Of a stretch of DNA of 9,160 nucleotides, positions 1-6,595 are shown piece by piece. How positions within the stretch are numbered: position 1 is the stretch's first letter; every line of letters starts with the position of its first letter. Source of the stretch: Rickettsiales bacterium (GTDB taxonomy: Bacteria; Pseudomonadota; Alphaproteobacteria; Rickettsiales; UBA1997); NCBI GenBank assembly GCA_023262945.1, contig JALQXY010000110.1, positions 1 through 9,160 of the forward strand. The letters run 5' to 3'. The translations under genes were made by a program, and so were the position numbers. The notes beneath the pieces are model-generated. The model saw only the letters and a program-made list of their open reading frames with translations, was not told where the DNA came from and made no database searches.

Positions 1-2819
1 TTTGCTAATTTAATGAACTCATCAATAACTTCGGCTGCAGTTAAGATTTTATTATGATATCTATTAATAGAATTTTGCAGCATTTCCATAAAGGATTTGC
101 TTTGAATAAGGTTTGTTTTGGTGCGAGATTTAATTTCATCATTTAAAATCTTTTTTAAGGTCTCAATGGCCAAGTTTTTATGTTCCATATCTTTCATTTC
201 TAATAAAAAATCTTCAGAAAGAATTGATATGTCGGGCTTCTTTATTCCTGCGGCATCAAATACATCTACTATTTTATCAGAAACAATAGATTCATCGACA
301 ATCTGTCTAATTGCCGTTTCCATTTCTTCATTATTGCTATAACTAGAATTAGTTTCAAATTTGCATAATCTTGCTTTGATTGCTTGGAAAAATGCTATTT
401 CTTCTTTGGCATCCATTGCTTGCTTATGAGGAATGGCAATTGAAAATGCTTTTGAAAGAGCTGACACCTCATCAATAAATCTCTTTTTGCCGTTTTCTAT
501 TCCTAAAATATGATTTTCGCTAGCTAAAATTATAGAAAGTTTTTTACTTGTGGGTGCATCAAAATATTCTTCATAAGAAAATCCATAAAACATCTGAGAG
601 ATAGTTTCTAGTTTTTCTAACATTATACTTACAGCCTGTTCCTGCTGAATTGCAGGATCACCTTTTCCTCCACTATCTGAATAAAAAGAAAGTGCTTTTT
701 TTAAGTCAGAAGCAATTCCTAAATAATCAACCACCAAACCACCAGCCTTATCTTTATAAACACGATTAACCCTAGCAATAGCCTGCATCAAATTATGTCC
801 TTTCATTGGCTTATCAATATAAATTCCATTCATCACAGGAGCATCAAAACCAGTAAGCCACATATCGCGCACAATAACCAATTTTAATTCATCATCAGGA
901 TTTTTCATTCTATCAGCCAAGGTTCTTCTTTGCGATTTGCTGGTGTGATGCCGTGCAATTTCTGGACCATCGCTAGAACTAGCTGTCATCACAACTTTAA
1001 TCGCCCCTTTATCTAAATCTTCATTATGCCAGTTTGGTTTTAAATTAATTATTTCTTGATATAACAAAGCCGCAATTCTTCGAGACATTGCCACAATCAT
1101 TGCTTTACCATCAAAGGCTTTTTGCCGCTCGATAAAGTGATCAACAATATCTTTAGCAATAGCCTTTATTCTTTCTTTGCTGCCTACCAATGCTTCAAGT
1201 TGCGTCCATTTTGCCTTTGTTTTTTGATCGTCAGATAAATCTTGTTTCTCTATTTTTTCATCTAAATCGGCTATTAGCTTCTTTCCTTCATCACTTAAAT
1301 TAATTTTAGCAAGCCTGCTTTCATAAAATATTTTAACAGTTGCTCCATCTTCAACTGCTCTTGCTATGTCATAAATATCAACATAATTGCCAAAAACTGC
1401 TGGTGTGTTAGCATCGGTTTTTTCAATTGGCGTTCCAGTGAATCCAAGATAAGTTGCGTTAGGTAACGCATCTCGCATATATTTAGCAAAGCCATAAACT
1501 ATTTTTTCACCGATTTTATTACCATTACTATCTTTTTCGTCTATTATCTTGGCTTTAAAACCATATTGGGTGCGGTGCGCCTCATCAGCAATAACTACAA
1601 TGTTTTTACGATTTGATAACTCTTCATAAACATTTCCTTCTTCTGTTTGAAATTTTTGAATGGTAGTAAAAACAATACCGCCACTTGCTACTTTTAATAA
1701 TTTTTTTAAATCCTCTCTATTTTCAGCCTGAACGGGCGTTTGCCTTAGTAGTTGCTTGCTGGCTGCAAAAGTATCAAACAATTGATCATCTAAATCATTT
1801 CTATCAGTTATTACCAAAATTGTTGGATTATTAAGCGACAAAACCAATTTGGCAGTTGTAAAAACCATTGATAGCGATTTACCAGAACCTTGAGTATGCC
1901 AAATTACTCCACCTTTTTGGTCTCCATTTTCGCTAGTCGCCTCTCTAACAGATAAAACCGCTTTATTAACAGCATAATATTGATGATAGCTAGCCAGCTT
2001 TTTTACAGTGGTAATTGTTTTAATATTTGTCTTAGGATCGGTAAAGCTACTTTCTTCAAAAGTTATAAAATGACGAATTAAATCAAGCAAAGTTTCTTTA
2101 TTCAACATTCCCAAAATCATCGTTTCTAATCTTGGATCAAGATTGCTTGCAAGATTTTTGCCATCAGCACTTTTCCAAGACATAAAACGAGAAAAGCCAC
2201 TTGAAATTGTGCCAGCTTTTGCCTCAAGCCCATCAGAAATAATAATAAAACTATTATAGAAAAATAGATTGGGGATGGTTTCTTTATAAGTACCTATTTG
2301 CCTAAAAGCCGAATTAATAGTGGCGTTTTCATCTGCTGGATTTTTAAACTCAATCACCACTAAAGGCAGACCATTCACAAATAAAATAACATCAGGTCTT
2401 TTATTCTGTCCGTTATTTGTAATTGTAAATTGATTAACAGCTTTAAAATCGTTATTTTGGATATTGTCAAAATCAAGTAAACGCACATAATCGCCTCGGT
2501 CTAAACCATCTTTTGGATAAATTACATTAACGCCGTTAGTTAAAAGATTATGAAATTCTTTATTAGCCACCATTAAATCAGGAGAAAAAACTCTTAAAAC
2601 TTGATTTAGCGCATCATCTTTAGCAGCGTTTGGAATATCTGGATTAAGCCTGCTAATCGTATCTTGTAAAATAGGCTTTAAAATCACCTCATCAAAATTT
2701 GTCCGTAAGGGATTATCACTATCAGGGGCAATATCTTTGCCGTGAATATATTCAAATCCTTGATTTTGCAAGAGATCTATTGCGAGGTTTTCAATTTGTT
2801 CTTCGTTGAGTTTGGTCAT
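1..2819 (-). CDS. hsdR: Type I restriction enzyme, endonuclease/translocase subunit HsdR (3' end outside window)
   Basis: HsdR is the motor and nuclease subunit of the type I complex: it pulls DNA past the HsdM-HsdS core and cuts far from the target. The frame is open from the ATG at 2819 to the left edge, giving 939 codons. Family members are usually about 1000-1100 aa, so a C-terminal piece is missing only because the window ends. An N-terminal PD-(D/E)xK nuclease is visible as D143 followed by E157-F-K159. The SF2 helicase core follows: Walker A GSGKS (311-315), DEAH box (412-415), TGTP motif III (461-464), an LTGFDAP segment, and QAIARVNR motif VI (679-686). The rest resembles the helical C-terminal region of EcoR124-like HsdR. 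No Shine-Dalgarno site is seen at the start, but the MTKLNEEQIENLAI opening is typical. No frameshift or internal stop is seen. It lies 96 bp after the preceding gene, the largest gap in the operon. Confidence 0.97.
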   Translation of the reverse strand, partial: MTKLNEEQIENLAIDLLQNQGFEYIHGKDIAPDSDNPLRTNFDEVILKPILQDTISRLNPDIPNAAKDDALNQVLRVFSPDLMVANKEFHNLLTNGVNVIYPKDGLDRGDYVRLLDFDNIQNNDFKAVNQFTITNNGQNKRPDVILFVNGLPLVVIEFKNPADENATINSAFRQIGTYKETIPNLFFYNSFIIISDGLEAKAGTISSGFSRFMSWKSADGKNLASNLDPRLETMILGMLNKETLLDLIRHFITFEESSFTDPKTNIKTITTVKKLASYHQYYAVNKAVLSVREATSENGDQKGGVIWHTQGSGKSLSMVFTTAKLVLSLNNPTILVITDRNDLDDQLFDTFAASKQLLRQTPVQAENREDLKKLLKVASGGIVFTTIQKFQTEEGNVYEELSNRKNIVVIADEAHRTQYGFKAKIIDEKDSNGNKIGEKIVYGFAKYMRDALPNATYLGFTGTPIEKTDANTPAVFGNYVDIYDIARAVEDGATVKIFYESRLAKINLSDEGKKLIADLDEKIEKQDLSDDQKTKAKWTQLEALVGSKERIKAIAKDIVDHFIERQKAFDGKAMIVAMSRRIAALLYQEIINLKPNWHNEDLDKGAIKVVMTASSSDGPEIARHHTSKSQRRTLADRMKNPDDELKLVIVRDMWLTGFDAPVMNGIYIDKPMKGHNLMQAIARVNRVYKDKAGGLVVDYLGIASDLKKALSFYSDSGGKGDPAIQQEQAVSIMLEKLETISQMFYGFSYEEYFDAPTSKKLSIILASENHILGIENGKKRFIDEVSALSKAFSIAIPHKQAMDAKEEIAFFQAIKARLCKFETNSSYSNNEEMETAIRQIVDESIVSDKIVDVFDAAGIKKPDISILSEDFLLEMKDMEHKNLAIETLKKILNDEIKSRTKTNLIQSKSFMEMLQNSINRYHNKILTAAEVIDEFIKLA

Positions 2820-2915
2820 TTCTATATTATAGATGTTGACATTTTGCTAATTATAAATTATAATTTTAGATACTTCATCTATCATTGGATAGACAGAATT
2901 GCCAAGCCGTTCGAT
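2820..2915 (-). promoter_or_regulatory. AT-rich leader of hsdR with possible promoter
   Basis: This 96-bp gap is the only sizeable spacer inside the hsd gene series. On the minus strand a perfect TATAAT (2831-2826) lies six bases from the hsdR ATG. A second TATAAT lies about 30 bases further upstream within a small AT-rich inverted repeat (AATTATA, 3-base loop, TATAATT). Neither has a convincing TTGACA at 16-18 bases, and the nearer one would give an almost leaderless transcript. AT-rich DNA yields such matches by chance, so a separate hsdR promoter is only a suggestion. The part nearest the preceding stop is also open in that gene's frame for 22 codons. Confidence 0.25.
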
Positions 2916-3398
2916 TTAGTTCGAGCGGATGTTGGTTTCCCAGTATTCCTTCCATTTTTTACCAATCTTGATAACTTTATTATCGCTAATAGGGTATGAA
3001 GTTACGAAATAAAATTTACTTCCTCCCGACTCTTTTAACACTATAAAATATTTAAGCTTCTTAGATACAATGTTAACCTTCCTTCTTTCAGAGTAAAACC
3101 AAAATATATCAGAATTTTCATCATTCTTGGTTTTTGATAAATTTTCTAAAATATGCTTTAAAAAAGGCATGGTCTCATATCTTGCCAAATTATCAAAAAC
3201 CTTATCATCATTATGCCCTTCAACAATTCCCCAAAAATCTTTTTCTTTATTCCTTTCTAAAAAAGAGTTTCTAATAATTATCTTATCATTAAACATAACT
3301 TGAGACTTCCATATCGACAAATAGCAAGAATAGCAAGCATCAACAAACTTATTAAAATCATTATTGAAATCGGCAATTTTTAGCAAATCAATCTTCAC
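2916..3398 (-). CDS. Uncharacterised 160-aa protein, possible small BECR-fold-like nuclease
   Basis: No firmly named family is recognised. The start chosen is the GTG at 3398: its G is the last base of the upstream TAG stop (TAGTG), and GGGAGGG lies seven bases before it. A TTG seven codons upstream in the same frame lacks this support. The 160-aa product is soluble and mixed alpha/beta with no membrane segment. Its visible pattern is FWGIVEGH (55-62), RYE (73-75), a helix ending KHILENL (81-87), IFWFYSERRK (98-107), YFIVLKE (117-123), KFYFVTSYPI (128-137) and a basic KKWKEYW tail (147-153). This order of FW-x-I-x-EG, R-Y-x-x-x-P, and a strand pair ending in T-x-Y-P recalls a widespread family of small uncharacterised proteins whose C-terminal strands look like the Barnase-EndoU-ColicinE5-RelE (BECR) RNase fold. 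That comparison is from memory. Translation is coupled to the DUF3800 gene, so the two probably act together. Confidence 0.85.
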   Translation of the reverse strand: MKIDLLKIADFNNDFNKFVDACYSCYLSIWKSQVMFNDKIIIRNSFLERNKEKDFWGIVEGHNDDKVFDNLARYETMPFLKHILENLSKTKNDENSDIFWFYSERRKVNIVSKKLKYFIVLKESGGSKFYFVTSYPISDNKVIKIGKKWKEYWETNIRSN

Positions 3399-4102
3399 TA
3401 ACAATCCCTCCCTTTCCAATAAAAAATATTAAATTTTCTTTCTTGAGGAAGTGTTGTGATTTTTAGGTTAGATTTTGATAATTTTGAGATATGATTTATC
3501 AATTCTAGTTTTGCTGAACTTGTTTTTAGGTCTTTGTTTAAATATGACAGCGCTCCACAAAATAAATCTGCCATTTGAAGCAATTCACTATCTTTTGAAT
3601 CAACTATTTGCATCTTTTTTATGATTTTTTCATCAAAATCATAAAGCTTATTTGATAAAACTTTTTTGAGCTTTAGAAGCTTAATGCCACCTCTTTTTTT
3701 TTCTTTAATGTCGATATAAATATTATATTCATTATCTTTATTAAAGATGTTGATCAACATAAAATAATACATTTTATAATACCATTGATCGTGATTTTGA
3801 TTGTGATTATTGTGGTTTAAATTTTGTTTAGAGGCAACATAACCCCTAAAATAAAGATCTTTGTTATTAAAAAAGTAACTGACTAAATCTTTGTAAAATT
3901 CTATTTTTTTTGGTGAAATTTGCGTCCATTTAAATTCAAAATTTCTAGTAAATTGGTGCTTTTCTTTTATTTTTCTGATATCAAGGCAAGCCTCTTTAAT
4001 TTTCTCCTTATCAATCCAAATGGCACCCAAAACCATAACTGGCGATTGATCATGTTCTAAATGACAGCTTTCATCACAATAAATATTAAATAATTTTGTC
4101 AT
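3398..4102 (-). CDS. DUF3800 domain protein
   Basis: A 234-aa protein with the hallmarks of DUF3800. An N-terminal strand carries YCDES (8-12). This is followed by a hydrophobic stretch, FEFKW (55-59), a strand with YIDIK (129-133) and a C-terminal DSELLQMADLFCGALSY (171-187), where Q-x-A-D-L-x-x-G-A is the most typical part. The spaced acidic residues D10/E11, E56, D131 and D179 are where an RNase H-like metal site would be expected. The family is uncharacterised biochemically as far as I know, and nuclease activity is inferred from this pattern. Residues 95-105 are a low-complexity Asn/His run. The ATG at 4102 is two bases after the hsdS stop, and the TAG stop overlaps the next gene's GTG. 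It sits between hsdS and hsdR, where it is not needed for restriction, so it is probably an accessory or separate defence component. Confidence 0.9.
   Translation of the reverse strand: MTKLFNIYCDESCHLEHDQSPVMVLGAIWIDKEKIKEACLDIRKIKEKHQFTRNFEFKWTQISPKKIEFYKDLVSYFFNNKDLYFRGYVASKQNLNHNNHNQNHDQWYYKMYYFMLINIFNKDNEYNIYIDIKEKKRGGIKLLKLKKVLSNKLYDFDEKIIKKMQIVDSKDSELLQMADLFCGALSYLNKDLKTSSAKLELINHISKLSKSNLKITTLPQERKFNIFYWKGRDC
3406..3412 (-). promoter_or_regulatory. Strong Shine-Dalgarno that fixes a GTG start
   Basis: GGGAGGG lies inside the last codons of the DUF3800 gene, seven bases before the GTG at 3398. It is the clearest ribosome binding site in the window, where most starts have no obvious one. 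Together with the one-base stop/start overlap it supports the GTG start and translational coupling of the two genes. Confidence 0.75.
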
Positions 4103-4104
4103 AT

Positions 4105-5349
4105 TTAATTAGCTTCTTGTTTATTTTCATATTTCACGCGCACATCGCCAGAAATAAGCTTTGGCAGGAGTGTGTCGCGGAGTTTTTCTAGTGTTTGAAT
4201 TTGTTTTTTATTTTGATTTATTTTTTCAAAGTGATTTTTAACAATATTATTAAAATCAACAACATGTTCTTCTGTTGGCATCAAAAACTCCAATTCTAGC
4301 AATAGAGCTTTGTAGTTTAAGTTTTTAATTCCTGAGCTACCATTTTCTAAATTAAAAAATTCATCTGCTTCATATAAATATTTAATATATAAATATACAA
4401 AGTATGAGTATTTTTCATTTTTAATTCTAATTAATCTGGTAAAATTTGAAAAAACCAACGGATAGTCAAACAAATTTTTAATGTGATTGTTAATATAAAT
4501 AGCTCGACCTGTTGATTGCGTTTCTGTTCCTCCAGATATTTCTATAATTAAATCTCCTTTATTGGGTTCTATTTTTTGAAATTTATTTTCTTTAATATAT
4601 CTAATCGGCGTTTTGTATGCTAATCCCTTTTGTAAATCTGCAATATCGGTTCCTCGAATACATTGAACTTGTTTAGTAAAATCTAAATTCGGCTTTTCTT
4701 TTCCCCAATCCCCACCGATAGTTTCTATTATCCATTTTTTAAATGTAGCTTTCTCCCAATCATCTTTGGCATTATCAATAAAATAATGGCGGAAGAGGGT
4801 TTCGGCTAAATTTTCTAATGTTTTATTTTGGCGGTGGAGAAGATCAATTTTATCATCAAGAGAAGATAGAATTTCAGCAATGGCTTTTTGTTCTGGTGGT
4901 GGTGGGAGGTGGATTTCTATTTTCTCCAAATCACCCTTACTAACGGACCCAAAAACACTTCCTGTTTCAGCTTGAATAATATCTTGTTTCATGTGGTGAA
5001 GAAGATAGTATAAAAAAACATCATCTTCATAAGCTTTAAAAGAAGCTAAACCACGACCAATACATATATCTGTATGAGCCCAGTTTATATCACCTACAGG
5101 TGCCCTGACGCTAAATAATACCTCCCCTTTTTTAGCTATTTTTTTAGGCTCTGAGCAGTATGTATCAAAAAAAGGATATTTTAATCCAAAAGTTCTATTC
5201 CCTTGCAGAAAAGGAAGTCCTATTTTTTTTATATTATAAGAATCTGACTTTGGAGATTGTCCCATCTTTATCTCCGCCACCTCCCCCAACTTGCAAATTT
5301 TCCAATCATCAATTCTGCTTTTTTTGTCTGCTAACTCAAATTCCGTCAT
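4105..5349 (-). CDS. hsdS: Type I restriction-modification specificity subunit HsdS
   Basis: HsdS reads the two halves of the split DNA target and holds the two HsdM and HsdR subunits together. The 414-aa protein has the usual two-repeat plan. The first target recognition domain covers about residues 15-150 (WKICKLGEVAEIKMGQSP at its start, FSVRAPVGD at 79-87). The central conserved helix is at 150-190 (PPPPEQKAIAEIL, then a coiled region ending in LAETLFRHYF). The second recognition domain is at about 197-357, and the distal conserved helix at 358-404 ends LRDTLLPKLISGDVRV. Both domains are complete with no repeat-driven slippage site seen, so the bipartite specificity should be intact. The target cannot be read from the sequence. 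The ATG is two bases after the stop of the 77-aa gene and no Shine-Dalgarno site is evident, which fits coupled translation. Confidence 0.96.
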   Translation of the reverse strand: MTEFELADKKSRIDDWKICKLGEVAEIKMGQSPKSDSYNIKKIGLPFLQGNRTFGLKYPFFDTYCSEPKKIAKKGEVLFSVRAPVGDINWAHTDICIGRGLASFKAYEDDVFLYYLLHHMKQDIIQAETGSVFGSVSKGDLEKIEIHLPPPPEQKAIAEILSSLDDKIDLLHRQNKTLENLAETLFRHYFIDNAKDDWEKATFKKWIIETIGGDWGKEKPNLDFTKQVQCIRGTDIADLQKGLAYKTPIRYIKENKFQKIEPNKGDLIIEISGGTETQSTGRAIYINNHIKNLFDYPLVFSNFTRLIRIKNEKYSYFVYLYIKYLYEADEFFNLENGSSGIKNLNYKALLLELEFLMPTEEHVVDFNNIVKNHFEKINQNKKQIQTLEKLRDTLLPKLISGDVRVKYENKQEAN

Positions 5350-5351
5350 AA

Positions 5352-5585
5352 TTAAAAACTTTTTCTTTCTAAAATTATTGCTTCAAATTTTGGATTATCA
5401 TTTTTTACAAAATCTATCTCTTCAAAATCACCATCATAATCATTAGAATTATCAACTTTTTTTAATGTCGTTTTTCTAATTCTTTTTTCTGAAATTTCAT
5501 CATATCCGCTTTCATAGCCCTTAACCATAATTTCTAAATCTTGCGGATATTTTTCTAAAATTTTTATTAATTCTTTAATTTTCAT
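5352..5585 (-). CDS. Small conserved protein of 77 aa, function unknown
   Basis: The opening MKIKELIKILEKYPQDLEIMV, then KGYESGYDEI, matches a recurrent type of small bacterial/phage protein in which an N-terminal helix is followed by a strand and a G-Y-E-S-G-Y-D turn. No function is known to me. It is rich in charged residues of both signs, with an acidic middle (NDYDGDFEEIDF) and a short hydrophobic strand near the end (FEAIILE). There is no signal peptide or membrane segment. It lies 12 bases after the RhuM-Fic stop and two bases before hsdS. The position directly after a probable Fic/Doc toxin-type enzyme makes it a candidate partner or antitoxin, but nothing in the sequence shows this directly. 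Confidence 0.8.
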   Translation of the reverse strand: MKIKELIKILEKYPQDLEIMVKGYESGYDEISEKRIRKTTLKKVDNSNDYDGDFEEIDFVKNDNPKFEAIILERKSF

Positions 5586-5597
5586 AATTTTTAATTA

Positions 5598-6590
5598 TTA
5601 ATTATTATCGCTTTTCAACATCATCAAAACCAATCCAATCATTTTTTCTTTTTCTTTGGGGTTGGAATTGGCAATTAAAATTGTGAGGCTGGCTAAGGTT
5701 TGCGGGCTGATTATATTTTCAAAATCAAAGCCAGCTTTTTTTAAAAACCAAATAAAAGCAAAAGCACCACTTCTTTTATTGCCATCATTAAATGGATGAT
5801 TTTTGACGATAAAATAAAGTAAATTTGTTGCTTTTTCTTCAATAGTTTGATAAACATCTTGCCCAAAAGCACTTTGAAAGATATTTCCTAAAATTCCCTC
5901 TAAAGCATCTTTGTTTTTTGGTGTAGCAAAAATCGGTGCTGCTTCTTTTTTGGCGATTAATTGTGCTTTTAATTTTTCTATATCTTGCTCTAACTCTTTG
6001 GCGGTAATGTTGATTGATTTTTTCGTGCCTTTGGTTGGAAAATTGCTTTTATCAAAATTATCTAGTGAAAACCAAGTGTAAGAAAATGATTTGATTAGTT
6101 CTAAAATATCATCTGATTTTAACTCTTTAGTTCCTTTGTTAAGAGCTTTGATATCTTCAATAGCTTTTAAAAATTTTTGGTGATTTTGCTTGAGGGTTTT
6201 TTTGTTGATAGCCACGCCTTCTAGTAAATAATTTTTTAGGGTTTTTGTTGCCCAAATTCTAAAATTTGTTGCCTGTTTTGAATTAACGCGGTAACCAACT
6301 GAAATTATGGCGTCGAGATTGTAAAATTCGATATTACGAGCGATGCTTCTTTTTCCTTCAATTTGAACTGTTTCCAAAATGGAAACAGTTGAATTTTCTT
6401 CAAGCTCGCCATCTTGAAAAATATTTTTTAGATGCTTTGAAATTGACGCTTTACCAACGCCAAAAATTTCGGCGATTTGGTTAAGATTAGCAATAATAGT
6501 TTCATTTTTCTTATCTAGTTTAAGTGTAATTTCACCATCTTTAGCTTGATAAATTAAAGGTTCGTTTGGAATTGGTTGTTTTTTATTCAT
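5598..6590 (-). CDS. RhuM-family protein with C-terminal Fic/Doc domain
   Basis: A 330-aa fusion. Residues ~12-125 form a RhuM-type domain: an HTH-like segment NLNQIAEIFGVGKASISKHL (35-54), then YNLDAIISVGYRVNSKQAT (90-108) and FRIWATKTLKNYL (110-122), the family signature. A lysine-rich linker of helices follows (about 125-215). The C-terminal Fic/Doc domain carries HPFNDGNKRSG (265-275), with catalytic His265, acidic Asp269, the anion-binding GN and Lys272/Arg273. The D-G-N-K-R form is that of the Doc (death-on-curing) branch, whose best-known member phosphorylates EF-Tu, rather than classical AMPylating Fic (HPFxxGNGR). No inhibitory [S/T]xxxE[G/N] helix was identified with confidence. RhuM proteins are known neighbours of type I hsd genes, and the role there is unclear. 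It begins five bases after the hsdM stop. A perfect 11-bp palindrome lies inside the RhuM part. Confidence 0.92.
   Translation of the reverse strand: MNKKQPIPNEPLIYQAKDGEITLKLDKKNETIIANLNQIAEIFGVGKASISKHLKNIFQDGELEENSTVSILETVQIEGKRSIARNIEFYNLDAIISVGYRVNSKQATNFRIWATKTLKNYLLEGVAINKKTLKQNHQKFLKAIEDIKALNKGTKELKSDDILELIKSFSYTWFSLDNFDKSNFPTKGTKKSINITAKELEQDIEKLKAQLIAKKEAAPIFATPKNKDALEGILGNIFQSAFGQDVYQTIEEKATNLLYFIVKNHPFNDGNKRSGAFAFIWFLKKAGFDFENIISPQTLASLTILIANSNPKEKEKMIGLVLMMLKSDNN
6366..6390. repeat. Perfect 11-bp inverted repeat inside the RhuM-Fic gene
   Basis: AACTGTTTCCA (6366-6376), a three-base AAA loop, then TGGAAACAGTT (6380-6390): all 11 pairs match. It encodes the STVSILETVQ segment of the RhuM domain (about residues 67-76). 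It is the cleanest short palindrome noticed in the window. It could be an mRNA hairpin, a binding site for a dimeric regulator, or a by-product of the T-V-S...E-T-V amino acid pattern. Confidence 0.6.
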
Positions 6591-6595
6591 GGGTT

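Noticed and set aside
118..342. Plus-strand open frame opposite the distal part of hsdR (likewise 2742-2999, 5160-5351, 6867-7166, 7415-7714, 7781-8125, 8047-8256)
   Set aside because: Each lies antisense to, or mostly over, a well-supported minus-strand gene, shows low-complexity Phe/Leu/Ser/Ile-rich translations and no recognisable motif.
3399..3419. TTG at 3419 as the start of the 160-aa protein
   Set aside because: The GTG at 3398 has a GGGAGGG site seven bases upstream and a stop/start overlap with the preceding gene; the TTG has neither.
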